This document shows positions 34,191 through 42,392 of a stretch of 64,000 bases of DNA, one piece after another; the first letter of the stretch is position 1; each line of letters begins with the position of its first letter. The position numbers were made by a program, and so were the translations under genes. Source of the DNA: an uncultured Prevotellaceae bacterium (GTDB lineage: Bacteria > Bacteroidota > Bacteroidia > Bacteroidales > Bacteroidaceae); assembly GCA_902767775.1 (NCBI GenBank), contig CACXIP010000008.1, forward strand, positions 78,223-142,222, in the 5' to 3' direction. Under the pieces are notes generated by a model that ran no database searches, was not told where the DNA came from, and worked only from the letters and a program-made list of their open reading frames with translations.

Positions 34191-35351
34191 CTAAAACCTC
34201 AACAATTCTTCCGCCACCCTACGCGCTTCGGCATCTGTCTGTACATAGGTGTCGTATGAGGGGTTGGCGTCGAATGACACGCGCTGCATGGTTTGCTCGA
34301 TGACCTGACCCATCTGCAGGAAGCCGCATCGGTCCTCAAGGAAGGCGCGGTTGACCACCTCATTGGCTGCATTGACGATGCAGGGCATGTTGCCTCCTCG
34401 GCGGATGGCCTCGAAAGCGAGGGCAAGGCAGTGGAATTTTTCCAGGTCGGGTTCAAAGAACTCCAGTGGATGGGTAAACAGGTTGAGGCGCTCGCTGCTC
34501 AGCGGCAGGCGCTTGGGGAAGGTGAACGCATATTGAATGGGCAGGCGCATGTCGGGTACGCCCAACTGAGCCTTTACCGAACCATCGTGGAACTGCACGG
34601 CACTGTGGACCACCGACTGCGGGTGGACGAGCACCTGGATGCGGTCGGCGGGCACGCCGAAGAGCCATTTCGCCTCGATGACCTCAAAGCCTTTGTTCAT
34701 CATCGTGGCACTGTCGATAGTGATTTTCGCACCCATGTCCCAAGTGGGGTGGCGCAGCGCGTCGGCCTTCGTCACCGTGGAAAGACGGTCGAGCGACATG
34801 GTGCGGAAGGGACCGCCGCTGGCGGTAAGCAGGATTTTCTCTATCTCGTTGCCGTCCTCACCCACCAAGCTTTGGAAGATGGCGGAGTGCTCGCTGTCGA
34901 CGGGGATGATGGGAGTGTGGTGTTCCAACGCCAATTGGCATATTAGTTCACCAGCCACAACAAGAGTCTCCTTGTTGGCAAGGCAGATTTTCTTGCGGGC
35001 TTTGATGGCATGGATGGTGGGGGATAGGCCGGCGAAGCCAACCATCGCCGTGAGCACCATATCGATGGGGTCAGCCTCCACAATCTCGTCGATAGCACGT
35101 GCCCCGGCATATACTTTGATGTCGGGCTCGTCGGCGAGCAGGCTTGTCAGTTCATCATAATGTGCTTCATTGGCTATCACAACGGCGGCAGGGTGGAATT
35201 TCCGGGCCTGTGCCGCCAGTTCCTTCACGCGGTTGTTGGCGGTGAGACAATAGACCTCATAGAGGTCGCTGTGCTCCTCAATAACCTCAAGGGCTTGTGT
35301 GCCGATGCTGCCTGTGGAGCCCAGGATGCATATCTGTTGTCTTTTCTTCAT
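34191..35351 (-). CDS. dxr: 1-deoxy-D-xylulose 5-phosphate reductoisomerase
   Basis: A 386-residue NADPH enzyme making 2-C-methyl-D-erythritol 4-phosphate, the committed step of the non-mevalonate isoprenoid pathway. The nucleotide fold GSTGSIGTQALEVI is at about 11-24; the substrate and metal site follows in VDSEHSAIFQ and the later PTWDMGAKITIDSATMMNKG block. It lies 15 bases after rimM and 27 before rseP, inside a six-gene minus-strand run. Confidence 0.96.
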   Translation of the reverse strand: MKKRQQICILGSTGSIGTQALEVIEEHSDLYEVYCLTANNRVKELAAQARKFHPAAVVIANEAHYDELTSLLADEPDIKVYAGARAIDEIVEADPIDMVLTAMVGFAGLSPTIHAIKARKKICLANKETLVVAGELICQLALEHHTPIIPVDSEHSAIFQSLVGEDGNEIEKILLTASGGPFRTMSLDRLSTVTKADALRHPTWDMGAKITIDSATMMNKGFEVIEAKWLFGVPADRIQVLVHPQSVVHSAVQFHDGSVKAQLGVPDMRLPIQYAFTFPKRLPLSSERLNLFTHPLEFFEPDLEKFHCLALAFEAIRRGGNMPCIVNAANEVVNRAFLEDRCGFLQMGQVIEQTMQRVSFDANPSYDTYVQTDAEARRVAEELLRF

Positions 35352-35366
35352 GATTCTGTTTTATAT

Positions 35367-35879
35367 CTACAACTCCATAAGTCCTTCCGGGATGCGCATA
35401 GTGATACAGCGTTCCTGGCGGTTGATGTCGTTGATGAGTTCGTCGTTGGCAGGGATAAGTACTGTTTGACCATCAGGCGTGCGTACCTCAAAGAGGGTGT
35501 TGATGGTGCTTAGGTCAACCCCCGTTACTTCGCCCACGGTCTGTCCGCTGATGCTGTCGGCGATGGTGAATCCCACGATTTCGGTCCATGTGAGTTCGCC
35601 GTCACCGCTGTCGGTGAGTTCACGGGGAAAATACACGTCACACCCAGTTAGTTGGGCTGCCCGTGTTGCATCGTCGATGCCTTCGAATTTCACCAGTGCT
35701 GTCTCTTCGTTGCGAAAACGGTATTCCTCGAAGAAGAATGGCACAAGAAGTCCTTCTGTTTCAACGAAGACATAGTCGGCCTCGACACGGTCGAACACAT
35801 CATCAGTGAAATGAAAGGTCAGTTCACCCTTCACCCCATGTGTCTTACCCAGTCGTCCTATCTTGAATGTCTCAGGCAT
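35367..35879 (-). CDS. rimM: Ribosome maturation factor RimM
   Basis: A 170-residue 30S assembly factor. The N-terminal beta-barrel domain starts IGRLGKTHGVKGELTF, and the C-terminal PRC-barrel-like part contains IPANDELINDINRQERCITMRIPEGL. It starts 3 bases after murA ends and is surely co-transcribed. Length and motifs are typical. Confidence 0.94.
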   Translation of the reverse strand: MPETFKIGRLGKTHGVKGELTFHFTDDVFDRVEADYVFVETEGLLVPFFFEEYRFRNEETALVKFEGIDDATRAAQLTGCDVYFPRELTDSGDGELTWTEIVGFTIADSISGQTVGEVTGVDLSTINTLFEVRTPDGQTVLIPANDELINDINRQERCITMRIPEGLMEL

Positions 35880-35882
35880 CTG

Positions 35883-37196
35883 TTAATCTTCTTCCCTCTT
35901 AATGTGGGCACCGAGTTCACTCAGTCGCTCTTCGATTCTCTCGTAACCACGGTCAATCTGCTCGATGTTGGCGATGCGGCTCTCACCGTCGGCACTAAGC
36001 GCGGCGATGAGCAGTGCGATACCCGCACGGATGTCGGGACTTGACATGCGTCCTGCGCGGAGCCTGAGGCTGTGGTCGTGACCCACCACCACAGCACGGT
36101 GGGGGTCGCAGAGGATAATCTGAGCTCCCATGTCAATCAGTTTGTCGACGAAGAAGAGGCGGCTCTCAAACATCTTCTGGTGGATAAGCACGCTGCCTTT
36201 CGCCTGGGTGGCAACGACGATGAATACCGAGATGAGGTCGGGGGTAAGACCCGGCCAAGGTGCGTCGGCGATGGTCATGATGGTGCCGTCGATGAATGAT
36301 GACACCTCATATCGGTCATAGCGCGGGATGAAGATACCGTCTTCCGTCTCCTTCACTTTTATGCCCAGTCGGTCATAGATGTCGGGGATGATGCCCAGGC
36401 TGTCGAGTTTGACATCCTTGATGGTGATGCCGTCGCCTACCATGGCTGCCATACCGATAAAGGAACCCACCTCAATCATGTCGGGCAGGATGCGGTGTGT
36501 GGCGCCGTGCAGTTTCTCCACACCGACAATGGTGAGGTAATTGGAGGCGATACCGGTGATGTTCGCACCCATGTTGTTGAGCAGATGGCACAGCTGTTGG
36601 ATGTATGGTTCGCAAGCCGCATTGTAAATCTTGGTGGTACCCTCGGAGAGTACTGCAGCCATGATGATGTTGGCGGTGCCAGTCACCGATGCCTCGTCGA
36701 GCAGCATGTAGGTGCCTTTCAGCACATCGGCCTTCAGCTCATACACATCACGGCCTTTGATGGCATCATAGTGGGCGCCCAGTTTGCTGAATCCCAGGAA
36801 GTGGGTGTCGAGACGGCGGCGGCCAATTTTGTCACCGCCGGGACGTGCTACCACAGCACGGTGAAAACGTGCCAGCAGCGGACCGATGGTAAGCACACTG
36901 CCGCGGAGGGATGAGCATCTGCTGACAAACTCATCACTCTCCAGGTAATTGAGATTAAGTTCTGAGGCTTGGAAAGTATAGTCGTGGTCGTTATGCTGCT
37001 CAACCCTCACTCCCATGTCGTGCAACAGACCGATGAGGTTTTGTACGTCCAGGATATTGGGGATGTTGGTGATGTGCACCTCCTCATCGGTGAGCAGACA
37101 GGCGCTGATGACCTGCAGAGCCTCATTTTTGGCTCCTTGGGGGATGATGGTGCCCTTGAGTGGGTAACCACCCTCGATGACAAATGAACTGCTCAT
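35883..37196 (-). CDS. murA: UDP-N-acetylglucosamine 1-carboxyvinyltransferase MurA, Cys-to-Asp variant
   Basis: A 437-residue enzyme of the first committed step of peptidoglycan synthesis (enolpyruvyl transfer to UDP-GlcNAc). The N-terminal GAKNEALQVI block and the loop RPGGDKIGRRRLDTH are clear. The loop residue that is Cys115 in E. coli is Asp122 here (codon at 36831-36833). Asp at this position is known from other bacteria to keep activity but prevent covalent attack by fosfomycin, so intrinsic fosfomycin resistance is expected. It starts 9 bases after the DUF4290 gene. Confidence 0.95.
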   Translation of the reverse strand: MSSSFVIEGGYPLKGTIIPQGAKNEALQVISACLLTDEEVHITNIPNILDVQNLIGLLHDMGVRVEQHNDHDYTFQASELNLNYLESDEFVSRCSSLRGSVLTIGPLLARFHRAVVARPGGDKIGRRRLDTHFLGFSKLGAHYDAIKGRDVYELKADVLKGTYMLLDEASVTGTANIIMAAVLSEGTTKIYNAACEPYIQQLCHLLNNMGANITGIASNYLTIVGVEKLHGATHRILPDMIEVGSFIGMAAMVGDGITIKDVKLDSLGIIPDIYDRLGIKVKETEDGIFIPRYDRYEVSSFIDGTIMTIADAPWPGLTPDLISVFIVVATQAKGSVLIHQKMFESRLFFVDKLIDMGAQIILCDPHRAVVVGHDHSLRLRAGRMSSPDIRAGIALLIAALSADGESRIANIEQIDRGYERIEERLSELGAHIKREED

Positions 37197-37205
37197 GGAT
37201 ATAGG

Positions 37206-37805
37206 TTATTTCTTTCTCTTGCGTTGTTTTTCGGAAAACTCGCGCTCGTTGATTTTCTCGAAGACGAATTTTTTAGGGTCGAGTTGGATGACACCGTCGG
37301 TGAAACGGGCGAGGTCGGAGATGACTTTTTCGTCATCGGTTGAACCGTGGCTCCATTGATAGAGGTCACGCTTCATGTGGTTGGCAGTCTGGCGGGCGAG
37401 TTCGTCGCGTTCGGGACCCTCGGGCATGGTCTTGAGTTGTTCAAACAACTCAAACACCATGTTGCCGTAATGGCGCACGGGGATGTCCTTCATCGGATAC
37501 GCAAGTGGTTCCGGACGGGAGGCAATCCTGGCAGCCTGACTTACATCACAGGGCCAGTCAATGTCGAGTTGGAAGTTGCTCATCAGAGCCAGATGGTCCC
37601 ATAGTTTGTGGCGATGGTCGGCACTGCCGCTGTTGGCGGGGAACATACGTTCCATAATGGAGATGATGGTCTCCGCGCATTGCTGGCGCTCCTCGCGTGA
37701 TGGAAGGGAGACGGCATGGTCGACCATCTTCTGTATCTCACGGCCATATTCGGGCATCAGCAGACGCTCTCTTTGCGTGTTGTAGTCTAATCCTTCTATA
37801 TTCAT
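37206..37805 (-). CDS. DUF4290 protein
   Basis: A 199-residue, charged, mostly helical, soluble protein without a signal peptide. The start MNIEGLDYNTQRERLLMPEYG and the central HRHKLWDHLALMSNF block are what I recognise as DUF4290, a family restricted to Bacteroidota and usually next to murA. The C-terminus is very basic (KQRKRKK). Its conserved position suggests a link to envelope growth, but no function is established. Confidence 0.8.
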   Translation of the reverse strand: MNIEGLDYNTQRERLLMPEYGREIQKMVDHAVSLPSREERQQCAETIISIMERMFPANSGSADHRHKLWDHLALMSNFQLDIDWPCDVSQAARIASRPEPLAYPMKDIPVRHYGNMVFELFEQLKTMPEGPERDELARQTANHMKRDLYQWSHGSTDDEKVISDLARFTDGVIQLDPKKFVFEKINEREFSEKQRKRKK

Positions 37806-37832
37806 TATAAAAACAGTTCAATATTTTAAAAT

Positions 37833-37895
37833 CTCAAATCTCAAACCTCAAATCTCAAACTTCAAACCTCAAATCTCAAATCTCAAACCTCATTA
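37833..37895. repeat. Heptamer array CTCAAAY, 9 units
   Basis: Nine in-phase 7-bp units (CTCAAAT or CTCAAAC, one TTCAAAC, last unit diverged) fill most of the gap between tsaB and the DUF4290 gene. The array touches the tsaB stop codon (37893-37895). Confidence 0.85.
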
Positions 37896-38582
37896 TAACA
37901 ATGGTTTTGAGGGCTTGGCGACAAAATCCTTCAGGTAGAAGGGGGTGAAGTAGGCCACGTCCTCATATTGCTGCATGGCAATCCGCTTCTCTGCCAGCGG
38001 CATCATGTAGCGGGCGAGTGGACGGATGTTCTCTATCAGATGGGCATTGGGATGGCCGATAGTCTCCATGCACTTGGCGGCACCGTTGCCGAAGAAGTAC
38101 ACGGGATGGGCATCCAACCACTCACGGTAGGTATCAGCATCTACAATGTCGGCCTGTATGCCGCGTACGGGGCGCAGCGCGCGGTCGTAAATGGCGGCAT
38201 AAACCTCCATGCGTCGGGCGTCGAGCATGGGGCAGAGCAGAGCATCGTCTTCCAGTTCACGGCCCAACAGTATGGGGACGCACAGCAGTTCCAATGTCGG
38301 GATGGCGATGAGCTTGAGGTCACGTCCGTAGCACACACCCTTCGCCATCGACACCCCGATGCGCAGACCTGTATAGGAACCTGGTCCGCAACTGACGGCA
38401 ACGGCATCAAAGGGTATGGCATGGTTGTCGGTGAACGACATCGCCTCGTCTACAAAAGTGCCCAGTCGCTCGGCATGGTTGGGTCCGGTGAGGTCCTCAT
38501 CATGGTAGATGCAGGTACCATCCTGACTCACGGCCACCGAGCAGGCATCTGTGCTGGTTTCAATATGCAAAATACACGACAT
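37893..38582 (-). CDS. tsaB: tRNA threonylcarbamoyladenosine biosynthesis protein TsaB
   Basis: A 229-residue paralogue of the TsaD fold that scaffolds the t6A37 tRNA modification complex. The N-terminal LHIETSTDACSVAVS and the SCGPGSYTGLRIG motif at about 65-77 are diagnostic. It heads the minus-strand run towards rseP. A TAATTTTG -7 box on the minus strand (38630-38637) is about 48 bp upstream. Confidence 0.93.
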   Translation of the reverse strand: MSCILHIETSTDACSVAVSQDGTCIYHDEDLTGPNHAERLGTFVDEAMSFTDNHAIPFDAVAVSCGPGSYTGLRIGVSMAKGVCYGRDLKLIAIPTLELLCVPILLGRELEDDALLCPMLDARRMEVYAAIYDRALRPVRGIQADIVDADTYREWLDAHPVYFFGNGAAKCMETIGHPNAHLIENIRPLARYMMPLAEKRIAMQQYEDVAYFTPFYLKDFVAKPSKPLL

Positions 38583-38629
38583 CCTGCTTCAATCTCTTCT
38601 TATTCTATCTTTTCTCTGCATTTAATCTG

Positions 38630-38667
38630 CAAAATTACGTTTTTTTCCTTAGAAATATGTATTTTTG
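38630..38667. promoter_or_regulatory. Divergent promoters tsaB / yicC
   Basis: Minus strand TAATTTTG at 38630-38637 serves tsaB. Plus strand TATTTTTG at 38660-38667 serves the yicC gene, with a predicted leader of about 77 nt. The -33 elements are not clear. Confidence 0.6.
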
Positions 38668-38750
38668 CATGAATTTCTGATGAACAAAGGTTTTTTTAAG
38701 CACCCTTTGAGCACCCAGAGTGTTTTTTTGCAAGACAAACAATTAGAGAT

Positions 38751-39626
38751 ATGATTTTATCGATGACTGGCTACGGAAAGACCACCGTTGCCTACAAAGA
38801 CAAGAAAATCCATGTGGAGGTGAAGTCGCTGAACAGCAAGTCGCTCGACCTCTCCACACGCATCGCTCCCCTCTATCGCGAGAAAGAAATGGAAATTCGT
38901 CAACTCATTGCCGCCACTGTGGTGAGGGGCAAGGTGGATTTCGCTATTTGGATAGAGAAGGAGGCTGGTTCTGACGCCACACCCATCAATATGGCGCTTG
39001 TTGAGAACTATTACAACCAGATCAAGGAGATAGCTGCCAAGACGGGTATTCCCGAACCGGCCGACTGGTTCTACACCCTACTTAGGATGCCGGATGTCAC
39101 CGCGCGAACCGAGGTGGAGGAACTCGAAGAGGAGGAGTGGGCTGTGGCACGCCAAGCCATCAACGAGGCTCTTGAACTCCTGACGGCTTTCCGCAAGCAG
39201 GAAGGTGCTGCCCTGCAGCAGAAGTTTGAGAGTTGCATCGACACCATAGGCCAGTTGCTTGACTCCATCGAACCCTATGAGACGCTGCGTGTGGAGAAAA
39301 TCAGGGCTCGCATTGTGGAGAGTCTGTCGTCTATCCCTGAGGCTGACTACGACAAGAACAGATTGGAGCAGGAACTCATCTATTATATCGAGAAGCTCGA
39401 TATCAACGAGGAGAAACAGCGACTCGCCAACCACCTCAGTTATTTCCGTCAGACGATGCATGAGGAGCAGAGCCAGGGCAAGAAACTGGGATTCATCGCT
39501 CAGGAGATGGGGCGTGAGATCAACACCACTGGTTCGAAGAGCAATCTCGCCGAGATGCAGAACATCGTCGTCCAGATGAAGGACCAACTTGAGCAAATCA
39601 AAGAACAAGTACTCAATGTGCTGTAG
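38751..39626 (+). CDS. yicC: YicC-family endoribonuclease
   Basis: A 291-residue protein with the family N-terminus MILSMTGYGKTTVAYKDKKI, the VEVKSLNSKSLDL segment, and the C-terminal DUF1732-type block (QEMGREINTTGSKSN). E. coli YicC has been reported as an RNase acting on small RNAs; that role here is inferred. In many bacteria yicC sits next to gmk, as it does here, but in this genome an inserted nuclease gene with inverted repeats separates them. The left repeat begins 3 bases after the stop codon. Confidence 0.93.
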   Translation: MILSMTGYGKTTVAYKDKKIHVEVKSLNSKSLDLSTRIAPLYREKEMEIRQLIAATVVRGKVDFAIWIEKEAGSDATPINMALVENYYNQIKEIAAKTGIPEPADWFYTLLRMPDVTARTEVEELEEEEWAVARQAINEALELLTAFRKQEGAALQQKFESCIDTIGQLLDSIEPYETLRVEKIRARIVESLSSIPEADYDKNRLEQELIYYIEKLDINEEKQRLANHLSYFRQTMHEEQSQGKKLGFIAQEMGREINTTGSKSNLAEMQNIVVQMKDQLEQIKEQVLNVL

Positions 39627-39628
39627 AA

Positions 39629-39660
39629 CCTCTCCCCGGCCCTCTCCAAAGGAGAGGGAG
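39629..39660. repeat. Left inverted repeat of DUF559 cassette
   Basis: 32-bp GC-rich repeat starting 3 bases after the yicC stop. Its internal palindrome could form an 8-bp hairpin with an AAA loop, and could also act as an RNA 3' end for yicC. Confidence 0.85.
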
Positions 39661-39725
39661 CGCTCAAATTGGCGGGGAATATGAGAAATGATACGTTATC
39701 CTTTAACTGAATAATGGTTGAATAG

Positions 39726-40157
39726 ATGGAAGGAGACCAGAAAAAGTATGGATATATGACATCTGACGGATACACGTACCATTTGTTGCTTGAAAAGGCA
39801 CGGTATAATCGGAGTCATCCGACAGAGGCAGAGTCCATGCTTTGGAATTATCTGAGAAAAGGTCAGTTGGGGTGCAAATTCAGAAGACAACATCCTGTTT
39901 ATGATTATATTCCTGATTTTGTCTGTATTCCACTAAAACTGATTATTGAAGTCGATGGAGGATATCATAATGATGATAGACAAAAAATTGATGATGAAGA
40001 AAGGACATCTTACCTGGAGAGTGAGGGATATCAAGTCTTTAGGTTTTCAAACGAAGAAGTCCTCAATGATATAGTAAAAGTTATCCAAACCATCAAACAG
40101 TACATAAAAGAACGTCGTCTCTTTATGCAATTATTAAAAATGAATGATGATATATAA
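39726..40157 (+). CDS. DUF559 endonuclease-like protein
   Basis: A 143-residue protein of the DUF559 group, related to very-short-patch-repair-like nucleases with a PD-(D/E)xK core. Candidate active-site residues are Glu36 (in TEAES), Asp64 (IPDF), and Glu75 and Asp77 in IIEVDGGYH; the order TEAE, KFRRQ, then PDF, EVDG, H is typical. It is noticeably more AT-rich than its neighbours, which suggests acquisition from elsewhere. It is bounded by the inverted repeats at 39629 and 40245. Target and function are unknown. Confidence 0.82.
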   Translation: MEGDQKKYGYMTSDGYTYHLLLEKARYNRSHPTEAESMLWNYLRKGQLGCKFRRQHPVYDYIPDFVCIPLKLIIEVDGGYHNDDRQKIDDEERTSYLESEGYQVFRFSNEEVLNDIVKVIQTIKQYIKERRLFMQLLKMNDDI

Positions 40158-40183
40158 AAACCTTTATCTCAAATACAACAGAA

Positions 40184-40879
40184 ATGAAGAATAATCAATC
40201 AAAAAAACAAAAATCCCTTCAAAATAATCCCTCGGAGTGCATTTCTCCCTCTCCTTTGGAGAGGGCTGGGGAGAGGTCCTTCCTTTTGATTTTCTCTGCT
40301 CCAAGTGGGAGCGGGAAGAGCACCATTATCAATTGGCTGATGAAGGAGCATCCCGAACTCAACCTCTATTTCTCCATCAGCTGCACGAGCCGCGCACCAC
40401 GTGGAACGGAGCAGGACGGTGTGGAGTACTTCTTCCTCACCCCCGAAGAGTTTCGTCAGCGCATTGCCGCCGATGAGTTTCTGGAGTATGAGGAAGTCTA
40501 TGAGGACCGTTTCTATGGCACCCTCAAGGCACAGGTGGAGCGCCAGATAGCCGCAGGTCAGAATGTCGTGTTCGACGTGGATGTGAAGGGCGGATGCAAC
40601 ATCAAGGAATATTATGGTGATAGGGCACTGAGCATCTTCATCAAGCCCCCTTCGGTGGAGGAACTGCGCCGCCGTCTCGTCAACCGAGGCACCGACACCC
40701 CAGAGGTGATAGAGGACCGTTTGGCGAAGGCTGAATATGAGCTCACTTTTGCCGACCGTTTCGACTGCGTGGTTGTCAACGATGACCTGGCAGTGGCAGA
40801 GGAGGAAACCTACAAGATTGTGCGGGATTTCTTCAAAGATGAAATAGATGAAGACGGCAATCTAAATGGCGAAGACTGA
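40184..40879 (+). CDS. gmk: Guanylate kinase with repeat-encoded N-terminal extension
   Basis: A 231-residue guanylate kinase (GMP to GDP, essential). The usual family begins just before the P-loop at about 190-210 residues total; here the P-loop APSGSGKST is at 39-47. The first 31 residues are a low-complexity lysine/asparagine-rich leader (MKNNQSKKQKSL...) followed by SPSPLERAGER (21-31), which is encoded by the right inverted repeat of the DUF559 cassette. No in-frame ATG lies between 40184 and the P-loop, though a TTG (L35) could be an alternative start. The rest (SISCTSRAPRGTEQDGVEYFF) is normal. Confidence 0.92.
   Translation: MKNNQSKKQKSLQNNPSECISPSPLERAGERSFLLIFSAPSGSGKSTIINWLMKEHPELNLYFSISCTSRAPRGTEQDGVEYFFLTPEEFRQRIAADEFLEYEEVYEDRFYGTLKAQVERQIAAGQNVVFDVDVKGGCNIKEYYGDRALSIFIKPPSVEELRRRLVNRGTDTPEVIEDRLAKAEYELTFADRFDCVVVNDDLAVAEEETYKIVRDFFKDEIDEDGNLNGED
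40245..40276. repeat. Right inverted repeat of DUF559 cassette, inside gmk
   Basis: 32-bp copy inverted relative to 39629-39660, with one mismatch, read in frame as SPSPLERAGER in Gmk. Confidence 0.85.
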
Positions 40880-41471
40880 AAAGCAAGACATCATAAGAAC
40901 CGGTCTTTTTGGTGGGTCGTTCAACCCCATCCATAACGGGCATGTGAAACTCGCCCAGCGGATGTTGAAGGCGGCACATCTCGATGAGGTGTGGCTCCTT
41001 GTGACGCCGCAGAACCCGTGGAAAAGTCAGGCCGACCTGCTTGACGATGACATGAGGTTGAGATTGGCGAGGGCAGCGGTAGAAAACATCCCCGGAGTGG
41101 TGGCGAGCGACTATGAGTTTCACCTGCCTAAACCCTCCTATACCTGGGACACGCTACAGGCCCTTGCCCATGATTTCCCGGAGAGACAATTCACATTGCT
41201 CATCGGCGGTGACAATTGGGAGCGCTTCGGCGGATGGTATGAGCACGATAAGATACTTGCCAACTACGACATCGCCGTCTATCCCCGGCGGGGCACCGTT
41301 GTCGACAAGGACTCCCTGCCGCCACGCGTGCGTGTCTTGCGGACAGCACTCATCGACATCAGCGGCACCGATATACGCAACCGCATCCATGATGGACTGC
41401 CTTTCGAGCACCTCGTTCCCCCACAAGTTGCAAAGATTATCCAGGAAGAGAACCTATACAAAGAGGAATAA
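40866..41471 (+). CDS. nadD: Nicotinate-nucleotide adenylyltransferase
   Basis: A 201-residue enzyme making deamido-NAD from nicotinate mononucleotide and ATP. The nucleotidyltransferase motif GGSFNPIHNGH is at 16-26, and SGTDIRNRI is the C-terminal ISSTxIR equivalent. The start overlaps the gmk stop by 14 bases, indicating translational coupling. The gmk-nadD order is common in Bacteroidales. Confidence 0.95.
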   Translation: MAKTEKQDIIRTGLFGGSFNPIHNGHVKLAQRMLKAAHLDEVWLLVTPQNPWKSQADLLDDDMRLRLARAAVENIPGVVASDYEFHLPKPSYTWDTLQALAHDFPERQFTLLIGGDNWERFGGWYEHDKILANYDIAVYPRRGTVVDKDSLPPRVRVLRTALIDISGTDIRNRIHDGLPFEHLVPPQVAKIIQEENLYKEE

Positions 41472-41504
41472 TTTTTAGCCTTTCATTTTTTCATTCTTCA
41501 TCTA

Positions 41505-42392
41505 ATGAACGTCCTTACCATCATCATTTCCTTTCAGTTCATGCGATGGGCAGACAAATGCCTGTCGAGCATGCTGGCATCGGAGTATCCGACAGACCTG
41601 TTGGTGATTGACAATGGGTCGAAGGATGGGACCGTGGCATATATCAGAGAGCGTTTTCCTGAGGTGAAGGTGATGGAGAATGGCTGCAACTTAGGTTTTG
41701 GCAAGGCGAACAATATCGGCATCCACTATGCCATCGAGCATGGGTATGACGCAGTGCTGCTGCTCAACCAAGACGCTTGGTTGGATGCCGACACGCTGGG
41801 CAAATTGTTGAGGGTGGCGGAAAACCATCCCGAATATGGTGTGGTGTCGCCCGTCCACCTGACAGGAAAAGGCGATGGGATAGAAAAGGGTTTCTCGGTT
41901 TATACCGGCCAGAAGGATATGGGACATCTTCCCCAGCAACCCATCGTGGAGGTGCCGTTTATCAATGCCGCCATCTGGCTGGTCAATATCGCGACACTTA
42001 AGAGGACGGGGCTGTTCGCACCGCTCTTCTACCACTACGGAGAGGACAAGGACTTGGCCAACAGGATGGCCTACTATCATTACAAGACCGGATATGTCCC
42101 TTCAGCTACCGGCTACCACGACAGGGAGAACCGTGAGGAGAACCGTGAGCGGATAAGATGGAGTGAGTATGTCTTCCATCTGTCGGAGTATGCCAACCCC
42201 AACTATTCATGGGGCATGGCGTTTGCCAAAGGGATATTGGCGATGGTGAAGAAGGCTTTGTCTGCCGCTGTCCGGGGAAAGATAGGCGATGCCGCCTGGT
42301 ATGTGCGTCAGGCATGTGTCTTGGTTGGCAAGAGCGGAAGCGTAGCCAAAGCGAGGAGAATGTCGAAACATGTGGATTTGAAAAACTATTGA
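41505..42392 (+). CDS. GT2-family glycosyltransferase
   Basis: A 295-residue GT-A transferase of the rhamnosyltransferase-like kind. The NDP-sugar fold begins VLTIIISFQFM; VIDNGSKDGTVAYI and the NLGFGKANNIGI block are typical, and LLNQDAW holds the metal-binding DxD-like site. It starts 33 bases after nadD. A following transferase and a flippase suggest surface polysaccharide or O-antigen synthesis. Donor and acceptor cannot be read from the sequence. Confidence 0.85.
   Translation: MNVLTIIISFQFMRWADKCLSSMLASEYPTDLLVIDNGSKDGTVAYIRERFPEVKVMENGCNLGFGKANNIGIHYAIEHGYDAVLLLNQDAWLDADTLGKLLRVAENHPEYGVVSPVHLTGKGDGIEKGFSVYTGQKDMGHLPQQPIVEVPFINAAIWLVNIATLKRTGLFAPLFYHYGEDKDLANRMAYYHYKTGYVPSATGYHDRENREENRERIRWSEYVFHLSEYANPNYSWGMAFAKGILAMVKKALSAAVRGKIGDAAWYVRQACVLVGKSGSVAKARRMSKHVDLKNY

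Larger units (their letters stand above)
39629..40276. mobile_element. DUF559 nuclease cassette bounded by 32-bp inverted repeats
   Basis: A 648-bp unit between yicC and gmk. The ends are inverted repeats (39629-39660 and 40245-40276) that match at 31 of 32 positions. Each contains an 8-bp palindrome (CCCTCTCCAAAGGAGAGGG). The only gene inside is the AT-rich DUF559 nuclease. The right repeat lies inside the gmk reading frame. The arrangement looks like an inserted selfish element, but no target-site duplication is evident, and mobility is inference. Confidence 0.65.

Noticed and set aside
42209-42391. Upstream extension of the second glycosyltransferase
   Set aside because: It would overlap the first transferase by about 180 bp and adds residues unlike the family; the ATG overlapping the previous stop is preferred.
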